Below, piece by piece: positions 49,710-58,279 of a stretch of DNA of 64,000 bases. The position numbers were made by a program, and so were the translations under genes. Below the pieces are notes generated by a model. That model was not told the origin of the DNA. It did no database searches and was given only the letters and a program-made list of their open reading frames with translations. Source of the stretch: Porticoccaceae bacterium (GTDB lineage: Bacteria > Pseudomonadota > Gammaproteobacteria > Pseudomonadales > Porticoccaceae); NCBI GenBank assembly GCA_029248755.1, contig JAQWIR010000019.1, positions 1 through 64,000 of the forward strand, written 5' to 3'. The first letter of the stretch is position 1; the number at the start of each line of letters is the position of its first letter.

Positions 49710-51163
49710 ATTGGGAAACAGTGATTGGTCTTGAGGTCCATGTTCAATTGGCCACAAAAACCAAAATATTTTCTGCCGCTAGTACCGCATTTGGCGCAGA
49801 GCCCAATACTCAGGCCTGCGAAATTGATCTAGCTATGCCGGGCACACTTCCTGTGGTCAACAAACAGGCCATTGATTATGCAGTAATGTTTGGTCTAGCG
49901 ATTGATGCTGAAATCGGTAAAACTTCAGTTTTTGAACGCAAAAATTATTTTTACCCAGACCTGCCCAAGGGTTATCAAACTACGCAACTTGAAAAGCCCA
50001 TTGTCGGCGCTGGTGTTGTAGATATTGTTCTTGATAGTGGTGAAACAAAATCTATTCGTATTCATCACGCTCACCTTGAGGAAGACGCCGGAAAATCACT
50101 GCATGAAGGTGACTTCAGATCAGGGGTGTCAGGTATAGATTTGAACCGTGCTGGCACGCCATTGGTTGAAATTGTGTCTGAACCTGATATGAGCAATGCT
50201 GAGGAAGCAGTCGCATTTGCTAAAAAACTTCATAGTATTGTGACCTCACTGGGTATCTGTGACGGAGAAATGTCTCAGGGCAGTATGCGCTTTGATGTGA
50301 ATATTTCAGTTCGCCCTCAGGGTGAGACTCAACTTGGAACGCGAACTGAAACTAAGAATTTGAATTCGTTTAAATTTATGGAAGATGCTATACACCTTGA
50401 AGTAGAACGACAGATTGATCTGCTTGAAGAGGGCGGAAAGATTATTCAGGAAACTCGACTTTATAATGGCGAGACAAGAGTAGCACGCTCTATGCGCAGC
50501 AAGGAAGAAGCCAATGATTACCGCTATTTCCCCTGCCCTGATCTATTGCCGGTTGTGATTAGCGACGCGCAGGTTGAACAGCTTCGAACAAAACTACCGG
50601 AATTACCCGATGCGCGACAACAGCGATTTATCGATCAGTATGATCTCTCTGAATATGATGCAGATATATTAAGCACACAGGCCAGCATGGCCAATTATTT
50701 TGAACAAACGGCAACTCAGTCAAAGAACGCCAAACTTTCAGCCAATTGGGTTTCTGGAGAGTTGATCGCACGGCTTAACGCAGAAAATTTAAACATAGAT
50801 CAGAGCCCAGTTTCTGCCGAACAGCTTGCTAATTTGATTGTCCGTATTGCTGATAATAGTATTAGTAGCAAAATGGCCAAACAGGTATTCGAAGGGATTT
50901 GGAATGGCGAGGGTGATGCCGATCAAATAATTGAAGCCCGCGGCCTTAAGCAGGTATCGGATAGCGGAGCCCTAGAATCCATGGTGGACGAGGTATTAGC
51001 TAGTAACCAAGCTATGGTTGACGACTATATTAATACTGATGCCGATAAGCGCAAGAAAAAACTGGGCGGTTTTATGGGGCAGATAATGAAAGCTTCAAAA
51101 GGCCAAGCCAACCCTCAGCAGGTCAGTCAAATATTGGCTAAGAAATTAGCTGAACTGGTTTAA
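49706..51163 (+). CDS. gatB: Asp/Glu-tRNA amidotransferase subunit GatB
   Basis: tRNA-binding kinase/transamidase subunit. The 485-residue product begins [23 protein letters not shown], contains [56 protein letters not shown] and the YqeY-like tail [22 protein letters not shown] end ([19 protein letters not shown]). Overlaps gatA by ATGA. Confidence 0.98.
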   Translation: MNWETVIGLEVHVQLATKTKIFSAASTAFGAEPNTQACEIDLAMPGTLPVVNKQAIDYAVMFGLAIDAEIGKTSVFERKNYFYPDLPKGYQTTQLEKPIVGAGVVDIVLDSGETKSIRIHHAHLEEDAGKSLHEGDFRSGVSGIDLNRAGTPLVEIVSEPDMSNAEEAVAFAKKLHSIVTSLGICDGEMSQGSMRFDVNISVRPQGETQLGTRTETKNLNSFKFMEDAIHLEVERQIDLLEEGGKIIQETRLYNGETRVARSMRSKEEANDYRYFPCPDLLPVVISDAQVEQLRTKLPELPDARQQRFIDQYDLSEYDADILSTQASMANYFEQTATQSKNAKLSANWVSGELIARLNAENLNIDQSPVSAEQLANLIVRIADNSISSKMAKQVFEGIWNGEGDADQIIEARGLKQVSDSGALESMVDEVLASNQAMVDDYINTDADKRKKKLGGFMGQIMKASKGQANPQQVSQILAKKLAELV

Positions 51164-51190
51164 AGCATTTTCAAAATAGTAAGGAAAAGC

Positions 51191-51490
51191 ATGTCATTAA
51201 AAAAAGATAAACAGAAAGTTCTCGGTGAAGTTTTTGATGATGAACGTGTTAAAAGCTTTCTCGAGTATCTTCCACCAGAGGGTGTCAGCCGTGATTTTCA
51301 TCTTCTTGAAAAAGCTTACCGCGGGATGAATATTGATAACTTTGTCAGCTTTGTCGAATTTTTTAAACAGTCAGGCCACGATCTTAATGCCACAAACCCC
51401 GACGGTGTTAATATGGTTCAAATTATGAATCAGCACCAACAGGGCGCTGACTACGCAAAGGCACTAATAAAAGCTGGCGCCAGTGCATGA
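51191..51490 (+). CDS. PA4642 family protein of unknown function
   Basis: The 99-residue protein starts MSLKKDKQKVLGEVFDDERVKSFLE and contains DFHLLEKAYRGMNIDNFVSFVEFFKQSGHDLNATNPDG, which I recognise as the PA4642 type found in Pseudomonas and relatives. It has no known activity, no signal peptide and no membrane segment. The C-terminal part (NPDGVNMVQIMNQHQQGADYAKALIKAGA) looks ankyrin-like. Its stop overlaps the ATG of the next gene by 4 bp, so the pair is coupled; it is 27 bp after gatB. Confidence 0.8.
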   Translation: MSLKKDKQKVLGEVFDDERVKSFLEYLPPEGVSRDFHLLEKAYRGMNIDNFVSFVEFFKQSGHDLNATNPDGVNMVQIMNQHQQGADYAKALIKAGASA

Positions 51491-52017
51491 TATTAAATTC
51501 GAGAACATTAAAAACCGTTCTCGGCTATGGCCTATCTCTTGTAGAAAAAATCACTGGGCTTAGCTTTAAAAAAAATAACCTAACATCAATTTTTAATTAT
51601 TTACCCATTGTTTCCAATATAACCACTTCTGGCCAACCCACAAGACAACAGTTGGGCGCTATTCAGTCAGATGGCTATAAAAAAATAATTAACCTAGCAC
51701 CCCCTAGTGGAGAAAATTCACTGGCCAATGAAGCCGGTCTAGTGGCTGATTTGGGCATGGACTATATTAATATTCCGGTTGATTTTAGCCATCCAACCCA
51801 AGCTGACTTTGAACAATTTGTGTTGCACATGCAAAATCAAGATAGTCAAAAAATTTGGATCCACTGTGCCGCCAATATGCGTGTCTCGTGCTTTATTTTT
51901 AAATATAGAACCGCTATCTTAGGTGAGAATCTTATTGATGTAGAAGCTGACCTAAAAAAAATTTGGCACCCCAACAAAACGTGGCAGGATTTTATCGATA
52001 AACCAAGGTCAGTCTAG
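51487..52017 (+). CDS. Protein tyrosine phosphatase-like protein with CX4R loop
   Basis: The 176-residue protein resembles the bacterial DSP/beta-lactamase-hydrolase-like phosphatase fold: ITTSGQPTRQQLGAIQSDGYKKIINLAP near residues 45-72 is the usual N-terminal motif, and the putative P-loop is IHCAANMRVSCF. It has Cys-X4-Arg rather than the classical Cys-X5-Arg; related proteins I recall share this spacing. The substrate is unknown. The start overlaps the PA4642-type gene; a DoxX gene follows. Confidence 0.75.
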   Translation: MILNSRTLKTVLGYGLSLVEKITGLSFKKNNLTSIFNYLPIVSNITTSGQPTRQQLGAIQSDGYKKIINLAPPSGENSLANEAGLVADLGMDYINIPVDFSHPTQADFEQFVLHMQNQDSQKIWIHCAANMRVSCFIFKYRTAILGENLIDVEADLKKIWHPNKTWQDFIDKPRSV

Positions 52018-52052
52018 TAAACGTAAACTCAACTTTAAATAGGGGCACAACT

Positions 52053-52427
52053 ATGAAATTTCTAGAAAACTACCAAGAACAGGCTTATGCACTTCTTCGA
52101 ATTACTACTGGCTTTATGTTTCTTCTTCACGGTACTCAGAAATTTTTTAATTTCCCGCAACAATACCCCTATGGTGAGCTGGGCTTCCTTACAATAGCTG
52201 CAGGTTCTATCGAATTAATTGGTGGCGTTCTGATTATCTTGGGACTGACCACAAGAGGAGCCGCCTTTCTTTGCAGTGGCACCATGGCGGTTGCCTATTG
52301 GTTAGTTCATGGTACTAAATCACTCTACCCATTAGTTAACGGTGGTGAGTTAGCTGCGCTTTACTGTTTCATTTTCTTATATATAGCCTGTAAAGGCGCC
52401 GGTATTTGGAGCATGGATAATAAATAA
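52053..52427 (+). CDS. DoxX family membrane protein
   Basis: The 124-residue protein with four predicted membrane helices has the DoxX start pattern ALLRITTGFMFLLHGTQKFFNFP, then GAIELIGG-type helix 2 (GSIELIGGVLIILGLTTRGAAFLCSG) and WLVHGTKSLYPLVNGGELAALYCFIFLYIA. DoxX proteins are linked to redox balance, but no defined reaction can be given. A ribosome site (AGGGG) precedes ATG 52053. Confidence 0.87.
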   Translation: MKFLENYQEQAYALLRITTGFMFLLHGTQKFFNFPQQYPYGELGFLTIAAGSIELIGGVLIILGLTTRGAAFLCSGTMAVAYWLVHGTKSLYPLVNGGELAALYCFIFLYIACKGAGIWSMDNK

Positions 52428-52442
52428 TCCTACTTGATTACT

Positions 52443-52595
52443 ATGGCTCATAAAAAAGTAAATTTACCCGAAAAAACTTGCCCTGTCTGCGAGCGACCCT
52501 TTGCTTGGCGCAAAAAATGGGAAAAAACCTGGACGCAAGTTAAATACTGTTCTGAACGATGCCGACGCACCCCGCAAAATTTGAGTAACTCCTAA
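52443..52595 (+). CDS. DUF2256 small zinc-ribbon protein
   Basis: A 50-residue protein starting [20 protein letters not shown], with four Cys in CPVC and YCSERC spacing suited to one zinc, and the Trp-rich middle [16 protein letters not shown] that defines DUF2256. The function is unknown. Family members often sit next to photolyase/cryptochrome genes, DoxX-like proteins, SDRs and FAD amine oxidases. It lies 15 bp after doxX and 2 bp before the flavoprotein gene, so it is probably co-transcribed. Confidence 0.87.
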   Translation: MAHKKVNLPEKTCPVCERPFAWRKKWEKTWTQVKYCSERCRRTPQNLSNS

Positions 52596-52597
52596 TA

Positions 52598-53605
52598 ATG
52601 TCTAAATCTAAATCATCTATTGTCGATACTCTTATTATAGGCTCAGGCTTGGCTGGTCTTAGCGCTGCCAATGATCTTTCTGATGCTGGCGCTAAGGTTA
52701 TTATTGTCGATAAAGGACGAGGGGTCGGAGGCAGGCTTGCGGTTAGGCGAATTGGCGAAGCAGTTTTTGACCATGGTGCGCAATTTTTTACTGCTCGATC
52801 AAACAGGTTTATAGACTGTGTTGCTCAGTGGGTTCAATCAGGCGTAGCTGAGCAGTGGTATCAAAGTTACCCGGGGCAACCCAATGGCCACCCCCGATAT
52901 CGGGGAAAGCCAAATATGGCTTCTATTGCAAAGCATCTAGCTAAAAATCAAATCATCATGCAGTCCAACCGCGCAGAATCCCTAAGCCATGATGGGTACT
53001 ACTGGACAGTAAAATTAGAGTCTGAAGAATCTATTACTGCGCGATCAATTGTTATTACCAGTCCCGTTCCACAAACTTTAGATCTTCTTGAACAGGCTGA
53101 TATATATCTTTCTTCATCTGTCACTGAGCGTCTTCAAAAGATTCAATACGAAAGCTGTATTGCCGTTATGGCTGTTCTTGATGGAACGACTAACCTTGCA
53201 GATCCCGGTGCTATAGCACTTGATCAGGGGCCTATTGCATGGATCAGTGATAATCATAAAAAAGGCGTATCGCCTATACCCGCAATTACCATTCACGCTA
53301 GCGGTGAATTTAGCAAAGCTCATTTTAATGGTGATCGAAAAGAGGTCGGTAAGGAGCTTATCAAACTGGCCAGACCGCTATTTGGCAATGCCAATATACT
53401 AGACTTTCAAGTACATGGCTGGCTATATAGTAAGCCTACAATAACCGATAATGATGCCAGCCTTCTGGTCAGTGATGGGCTAGACATGCCACCCATGGTT
53501 GTTGCCGGTGATGCCTTTGCTGGACCAAGATTTGAGGGCGCAGTACTATCTGGCTGGTCTGCCGCAAAAAAAATTCAGAATGCAGTTAAAAAAACCGACG
53601 CATAA
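52598..53605 (+). CDS. Renalase-like NAD(P)/FAD-dependent oxidoreductase
   Basis: The 335-residue flavoprotein has the FAD-binding GxGxxG motif in TLIIGSGLAGLSAANDLSDAG (about 12-32), followed by DKGRGVGGRLAVRR and DHGAQFFTARS, the pattern of the renalase/amine-oxidase-like family. The C-terminal FAD contact is MVVAGDAFAGPRFEGAVLSGWSAA. The substrate is unknown. It converges with the SDR gene and overlaps it by 20 bp without a terminator. Confidence 0.87.
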   Translation: MSKSKSSIVDTLIIGSGLAGLSAANDLSDAGAKVIIVDKGRGVGGRLAVRRIGEAVFDHGAQFFTARSNRFIDCVAQWVQSGVAEQWYQSYPGQPNGHPRYRGKPNMASIAKHLAKNQIIMQSNRAESLSHDGYYWTVKLESEESITARSIVITSPVPQTLDLLEQADIYLSSSVTERLQKIQYESCIAVMAVLDGTTNLADPGAIALDQGPIAWISDNHKKGVSPIPAITIHASGEFSKAHFNGDRKEVGKELIKLARPLFGNANILDFQVHGWLYSKPTITDNDASLLVSDGLDMPPMVVAGDAFAGPRFEGAVLSGWSAAKKIQNAVKKTDA

Positions 53606-54302
53606 GCCACTTTGGCGTTAAATTAAGAATCCAAGCAACAAGCCGCCAACGCTTAGTCACATAAATATGTCCCTTCTTTTTAAGGATTGCCGATACTAAT
53701 TGTTTCACTGCTTTTTTAACCGGTGCAGTCCACATAGGATTACCCTGAACCATGGGGGTATCAACAAATCCCGGTTCCACCGTAGTAACCGTAATCGGTA
53801 ATTTTGAGTATTCTGCTCTTGAGCGTATACCATTTAGATAGCTGGACACAAAAGCTTTAGTGGCAACATAGGTTGGCGCCAAACCACTCGACATGTGAGC
53901 GGAGACTGAAGAAATGCCCACCAAATGGCCGCTACCCCGCGCCATAAAGTAATCCATAGAAACCAAGGTGAGGGCGGCAAAGCCGCGAATATTAACATCT
54001 ATCATTTCACGCTGAGTCGGCCAATCGAGCTTTTTCTCCATCTGACCCACCCCTGAGTTAAGAATAATCAACTCAACATTTCCCATTTGCTTTATAAGCT
54101 CATTGAGTGCGTCTTGTGCCTGCTGTAGATCAGTGACATCTGACTGGACAACGAAGTGTTCACCGGGAAGGCTGGTAGATAGTTGCTCTAGTTTTTCCAG
54201 TCGTCTGGCGACAAGTCCTAATTGATAGCCTTTTGCAGCTAGCTGAACTGCCAATTCCCAACCAATTCCTGAACTTGCTCCTATTATTATTCCCTGTTTC
54301 AT
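53586..54302 (-). CDS. Short-chain dehydrogenase/reductase
   Basis: The 238-residue classical SDR has the cofactor motif IIGASSGIGWELAVQLA (TGxxxGxG type, about 6-22), NSGVG (in place of NNAG, about 82), the catalytic Ser in LVGISSVSAHMSS and YVATK (Tyr/Lys, about 152-156). The Arg-rich turn VARRLEKL suggests NADP. The C-terminus is basic and hydrophobic (WRLVAWILNLTPKWLMRRFF). Substrate unknown. Good ribosome site (AGGTAGGGC). Confidence 0.88.
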   Translation of the reverse strand: MKQGIIIGASSGIGWELAVQLAAKGYQLGLVARRLEKLEQLSTSLPGEHFVVQSDVTDLQQAQDALNELIKQMGNVELIILNSGVGQMEKKLDWPTQREMIDVNIRGFAALTLVSMDYFMARGSGHLVGISSVSAHMSSGLAPTYVATKAFVSSYLNGIRSRAEYSKLPITVTTVEPGFVDTPMVQGNPMWTAPVKKAVKQLVSAILKKKGHIYVTKRWRLVAWILNLTPKWLMRRFF

Positions 54303-54369
54303 GCCCTACCTCCGTATTTAATTGATGGTATTACTATGTGTGACAATATCAGCATTAAAATCAATCGCC

Positions 54370-54975
54370 TTAGGCATTGATTATTAATAAATTTTCAACT
54401 CTGTTACCCGATAAAAGACAGCTTCTATCAATAGTAAAATAACTCAATAATCTGCCGAAATCATGTCGAGAATGGGGGTAAATATTAGGCTGAGTTGAGC
54501 TAATCGGTTGCTGCCAAAGCTGATTAATTGCGTTGACACCATATTCAGAATACAGCATTTTCTGGCGCGCATTGAGCAACCCTATACTATGCGCTTTGGT
54601 TCTAGGATGCAGGTTAGGCATCAGTGCCTCTAGAAGCGCAGCTATAGCTGGGGCGCTAAGGTAACAAAATATATCCCAAAATAAGATAATATCAATCTTG
54701 CTTTCTGGCTGAAGTTTCAGCTCTTGTTTAAATAATGCCGTCCGCTCTTCATGGCTTAGCTCTTGGTCATTATATTTTTCTATTTCTGGCTCTATCAAAC
54801 CGGTAAATTGTAACCTGCATTTTGTTTGACCAAAAAAATTAACTGAAGCAGCGCTGGCCAAGCCCATATCCAAAACCACCAATGTTTTATCGTCAGTAAT
54901 TTGGTTGAATAACCCAACCAGAAGTGATGAAGATAGAATATTTGTCTCTGGAGTTAGCTGATTTGTTTCAGGCAT
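54370..54975 (-). CDS. Hypothetical protein, possibly a degenerate SAM-methyltransferase fold
   Basis: I do not recognise this 201-residue protein. VVLDMGLASAASVNFF (about 34-49) resembles methyltransferase motif I, but the second Gly-rich turn is lost; IDIILFWDIFCYLSAPAIAALLEALMPNLHPRTK (about 95-128) resembles motifs IV-V. No signal peptide or membrane segment is apparent. The gene follows the bactofilin gene in the same direction by 38 bp, suggesting shared transcription. The methyltransferase relation is a guess from pattern. Confidence 0.55.
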   Translation of the reverse strand: MPETNQLTPETNILSSSLLVGLFNQITDDKTLVVLDMGLASAASVNFFGQTKCRLQFTGLIEPEIEKYNDQELSHEERTALFKQELKLQPESKIDIILFWDIFCYLSAPAIAALLEALMPNLHPRTKAHSIGLLNARQKMLYSEYGVNAINQLWQQPISSTQPNIYPHSRHDFGRLLSYFTIDRSCLLSGNRVENLLIINA

Positions 54976-55013
54976 TAGCTGCTAGCTCTTTTACAGGTCA
55001 GTATAAATGGCAT

Positions 55014-55526
55014 CTATATTGGCTCAGCCACAGGCTCAATTGCAGGTCTAGCCTCAGCTTTCACTTCAATTATCTCAGCCTGTTGTGGATCCATTTCTAT
55101 AATACCTTTAAGTCTGGCACCATTCTCTAAATCAACTCCAGCTGCCTGGATATTTCCGGTAAGTTTTCCAGTGGCCGCAAGTATTACACTATTTTCAGCT
55201 GTAATATCGCCCTTAACTACGCCCTTTATTATTACTTTTTTAGCCCTTATATCGGCATAAACTCGGCCATTAGACCCCACTTCAACAATATTATTTTGTG
55301 CACTAATACTGCCTTTGAAATGACCATCAACCATCAGGTTTTCATCGCAGTGTAAATGCCCCTCTATCATTACGTCTGACATTAATATTGATTCTGGATT
55401 GATTTGCGCCATTGTGGGTGGCTTTATTTTAGCTTTTTGAGGCTCACGTAAAAACTTCGCTCGGCTTACTAATGAGCTGAAATAAGAACTGACAAAATTT
55501 TTAAGTGATTTTAAAAAAATTTTCAT
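55014..55526 (-). CDS. Bactofilin (DUF583) cytoskeletal protein
   Basis: The 170-residue protein has a central right-handed beta-helix of bactofilin type (about 45-140): SDVMIEGHLHCDENLMVDGHFKGSI and VGSNGRVYADIRAKKVIIKGVVKGDITAEN. The N-terminal tail is basic with hydrophobic residues (MKIFLKSLKNFVSSYFSSL), likely to bind membrane. The C-terminal tail is Ala/Glu/Pro-rich. Bactofilins polymerise without nucleotide and place wall enzymes or other factors. No M23 peptidase gene is adjacent, unlike many bactofilin loci. Confidence 0.87.
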   Translation of the reverse strand: MKIFLKSLKNFVSSYFSSLVSRAKFLREPQKAKIKPPTMAQINPESILMSDVMIEGHLHCDENLMVDGHFKGSISAQNNIVEVGSNGRVYADIRAKKVIIKGVVKGDITAENSVILAATGKLTGNIQAAGVDLENGARLKGIIEMDPQQAEIIEVKAEARPAIEPVAEPI

Positions 55527-55647
55527 TGCACTCTTTTATTTTTGTTCATGTTTAGCCAATCCTAACAAGCCAAACAGCTTAGCTCCAGTAAAGTTTTTGT
55601 TGTTTTAAAATAAATATATTCTGTAGCCGTCATCTAATCACACATAC

Positions 55648-57492
55648 CTACTCAGTGCCTAAGAATCCCCCTGTCTGATGATGCCATAACTTAGCATATA
55701 CACCCTGAGATTCCATTAATTGCTGATGTTTACCCTGCTCTATGATTTCACCCTCATCAAACACAATTAACTTATCCATTGCTGCTATTGTAGATAAGCG
55801 GTGAGCAATCGCGATTACGGTCTTTCCTTGCATTAGCTGATACAGGCTCTTCTGAATAGCAGACTCGACTTCAGAATCTAAAGCTGAGGTGGCTTCATCC
55901 ATGATTAATATAGGGGCATCTTTTAAAATGACTCTGGCGATGGCAATTCGTTGTCGCTGTCCGCCTGATAATGAAACCCCGCGCTCACCAACATGGGCGT
56001 CATAACCCGTTCTTCCAGCCACATCTTGTAGCTTTAAAATAAACTCATGGGCCTCGGCTTTTTTTGCCGCTTCAATCATTTCTTCTTCACTGGCATCAGG
56101 ACGTCCAAATAAAATATTCTCTCGTACCGAGCGATGAAGTAGTGATGTATCCTGAGTCACCACAGCTATATTTTCTCGTAAACTTTCTTGCTGAACAGTT
56201 TTAATATCCTGATCATCAATAGATATAACGCCTTTTTGAATATCATAAAAGCGTAACAGTAAATTAATCAGGGTGGACTTTCCTGCGCCACTTCGGCCTA
56301 CAATGCCAATGCGCTCACCTGCGCTTACCTCAAAGGATAGAGAGTCAAAAACAGGATTAGTGATTACCTTCTCATTATCGATATAACTAAAATTCACATG
56401 CTTAAACTTAATCTTGCCGGCACTAACATTTATTTTATGAGCATTTTTTTCGTCTAGTACCACCTGTGGCACAGATAAGGTGTTAATACCGTCCTGAACG
56501 GTACCTAAATTCTCAAATAAATTACTAATTTCCCAAACAATCCAATGGGACATTCCTGACAGTCTTAGCGCCAAACTAATTACCACAGCAATTGCACCCG
56601 GCGTCATGGATTCATAGATCCACAAATAAATTCCAAGTACTAGTGTGCTGAATACCAGCAACATATTTATAATCCATAAACAGATATTGAGGCCTGTGAC
56701 CAAACGCATCTGTGGATGTACTGTATTGAGGAATTCAGTCATACCTTCTTTAACATATTGCGACTCTCTGCTTGAAAAGGAAAAGAGCTTAAGGGTCACA
56801 ATATTAGTGTAACTATCGACAATACGGCCGGTCATAGTCGATCTTGAATTGGCCTGTATTTGTGAAATACTTTTTAATCTTGGAACAAAAATTAACTGCA
56901 ATCCAATATAAAGTAATAACCAAACTAATAGTGGAATACACAGCCTTAAATCTGCACTAGCAACCAAAATCAGCATGGTAATGACATAGACTGTCACGAA
57001 CAGAATAACATCTAACAACTTCATTACGGATTCACGAACTGCTAGTGACGTCTGCATTACCTTAGTGGCAATACGACCACTGAATTCATTTTGAAAAAAA
57101 CCATAGCTTTGATTAAGTAGGTAGCGATGAGCGATCCATCGAACTGCCATTGGAAAATTACCCATTAGGGTCTGATGGACAACGAGTGAGTGTAGGCTGG
57201 CTAAAATAGGAATAACTATCAGTATAAAAACTGACATTACAATAATAGAAGACCATGAGTCCTTGATAAAACTCTCTGGATCACTAGCAACGAGTAAATC
57301 TACTACCTTACCTAAGATCCCAAATAATGAGGCTTCAGCAATAGCAACCAATGCGGTTAGTATTGCCATAGTAATCAACCATGGCTCTAAGCCTTTGGTA
57401 AAATATCGGCAAAACTGATAGATACCCTTAGGTGGCTGTTGGGGTATTTCCTCAGGGAAAGGGTTTACCAAGCGCTCAAAAAAACCAAACAT
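55648..57492 (-). CDS. ABC transporter, MsbA/MDR-type half-transporter with fused ATPase
   Basis: The 614-residue product joins six membrane helices (about 45-330) to an ATPase domain (about 365-610). Walker A is GRSGAGKS (about 410), followed by the Q-loop VVTQDTS, the signature LSGGQRQRIAIARVILKDAP, Walker B ILIMDEATSALD and the switch His in IAIAHRLSTI. This is a type IV exporter homodimer. The cargo is not clear; the role of lipid flippase cannot be assigned without comparison. I start at ATG 57492 (MFGFFERL); a TTG six codons upstream is less likely. Confidence 0.9.
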   Translation of the reverse strand: MFGFFERLVNPFPEEIPQQPPKGIYQFCRYFTKGLEPWLITMAILTALVAIAEASLFGILGKVVDLLVASDPESFIKDSWSSIIVMSVFILIVIPILASLHSLVVHQTLMGNFPMAVRWIAHRYLLNQSYGFFQNEFSGRIATKVMQTSLAVRESVMKLLDVILFVTVYVITMLILVASADLRLCIPLLVWLLLYIGLQLIFVPRLKSISQIQANSRSTMTGRIVDSYTNIVTLKLFSFSSRESQYVKEGMTEFLNTVHPQMRLVTGLNICLWIINMLLVFSTLVLGIYLWIYESMTPGAIAVVISLALRLSGMSHWIVWEISNLFENLGTVQDGINTLSVPQVVLDEKNAHKINVSAGKIKFKHVNFSYIDNEKVITNPVFDSLSFEVSAGERIGIVGRSGAGKSTLINLLLRFYDIQKGVISIDDQDIKTVQQESLRENIAVVTQDTSLLHRSVRENILFGRPDASEEEMIEAAKKAEAHEFILKLQDVAGRTGYDAHVGERGVSLSGGQRQRIAIARVILKDAPILIMDEATSALDSEVESAIQKSLYQLMQGKTVIAIAHRLSTIAAMDKLIVFDEGEIIEQGKHQQLMESQGVYAKLWHHQTGGFLGTE

Positions 57493-57591
57493 ACTAAAAA
57501 TCCAAAGCAATTGCGTTTATGTACATTTTTATTAAATAATCTTAGCCATTTTAGCCTAAAGGCTTAAGCCGCGGTTAAAAAACTAATGATC

Positions 57592-58209
57592 CTAACTATC
57601 AGAATGCTGCCAAAGAGTCTGCTTCTCCATCACTTGACCAAACAAATCTGATTGTAAGAATTGATTTAACCAACGCTGAACCGACGGATAGTCAGACTGA
57701 TCAAACCAAGGTTTGTCAACAAAAGCAAATTGCCTAATAAATGGGAAGATAGCTATATCTGCTAGACACCTATTGCTACCCAATAAATAGCTATTCGTTT
57801 TTAAACACCGCTCAAGTTTTGCTATAAAAATTTCGGCATTACTGCGGTAATCTTGTTGAGTTTGCTGTGGAAATCGATCCCAATATTTATACTTATCCAG
57901 CCACTCTTTAAATTCATTATCATTTTTTTCAATAAGACTTAATTGTTCACTATGGCTATCTAAGGATAACCAATTTTCTGGATCTGACTGCTCTAATGCC
58001 CAGTTCATAATTTCAAGACTTTCATCAATCACCCGATCCTTTAACTGTAATACAGGGACTGTTCCCTTTGACGATAGGGCCAACATTTCAATAGGCTTAT
58101 TTGCCAATGAGACTTCTCGCAATTCTAGGTTTATACTGGCATAAGCGATAGCCATACGAGCTCTAATAGCATAGGGGCAGCGCCTAAAAGAATATAGAAT
58201 GGGTAACAT
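57592..58209 (-). CDS. Glutathione S-transferase family protein
   Basis: The 205-residue protein begins LPILYSFRRCPYAIRARMAIAYA, a thioredoxin-fold N-terminal domain with the glutaredoxin-like CPYA motif (residues 11-14), followed by SKGTVPVLQLKDRVIDESLEIMNWAL with the cis-Pro and the Glu-Ser that bind glutathione. The helical GST C-terminal domain (about 85-200) has NRCLADIAIFPFIRQFA. The substrate is unknown. Divergent from the enoyl-reductase-like gene with 70 bp between. Confidence 0.88.
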   Translation of the reverse strand: MLPILYSFRRCPYAIRARMAIAYASINLELREVSLANKPIEMLALSSKGTVPVLQLKDRVIDESLEIMNWALEQSDPENWLSLDSHSEQLSLIEKNDNEFKEWLDKYKYWDRFPQQTQQDYRSNAEIFIAKLERCLKTNSYLLGSNRCLADIAIFPFIRQFAFVDKPWFDQSDYPSVQRWLNQFLQSDLFGQVMEKQTLWQHSDS

Positions 58210-58279
58210 CTAATGAATCCATTTATGATTGGGTTAAAACAATAATAATACCATTGCACTTACCACAAGGATTTTAACA

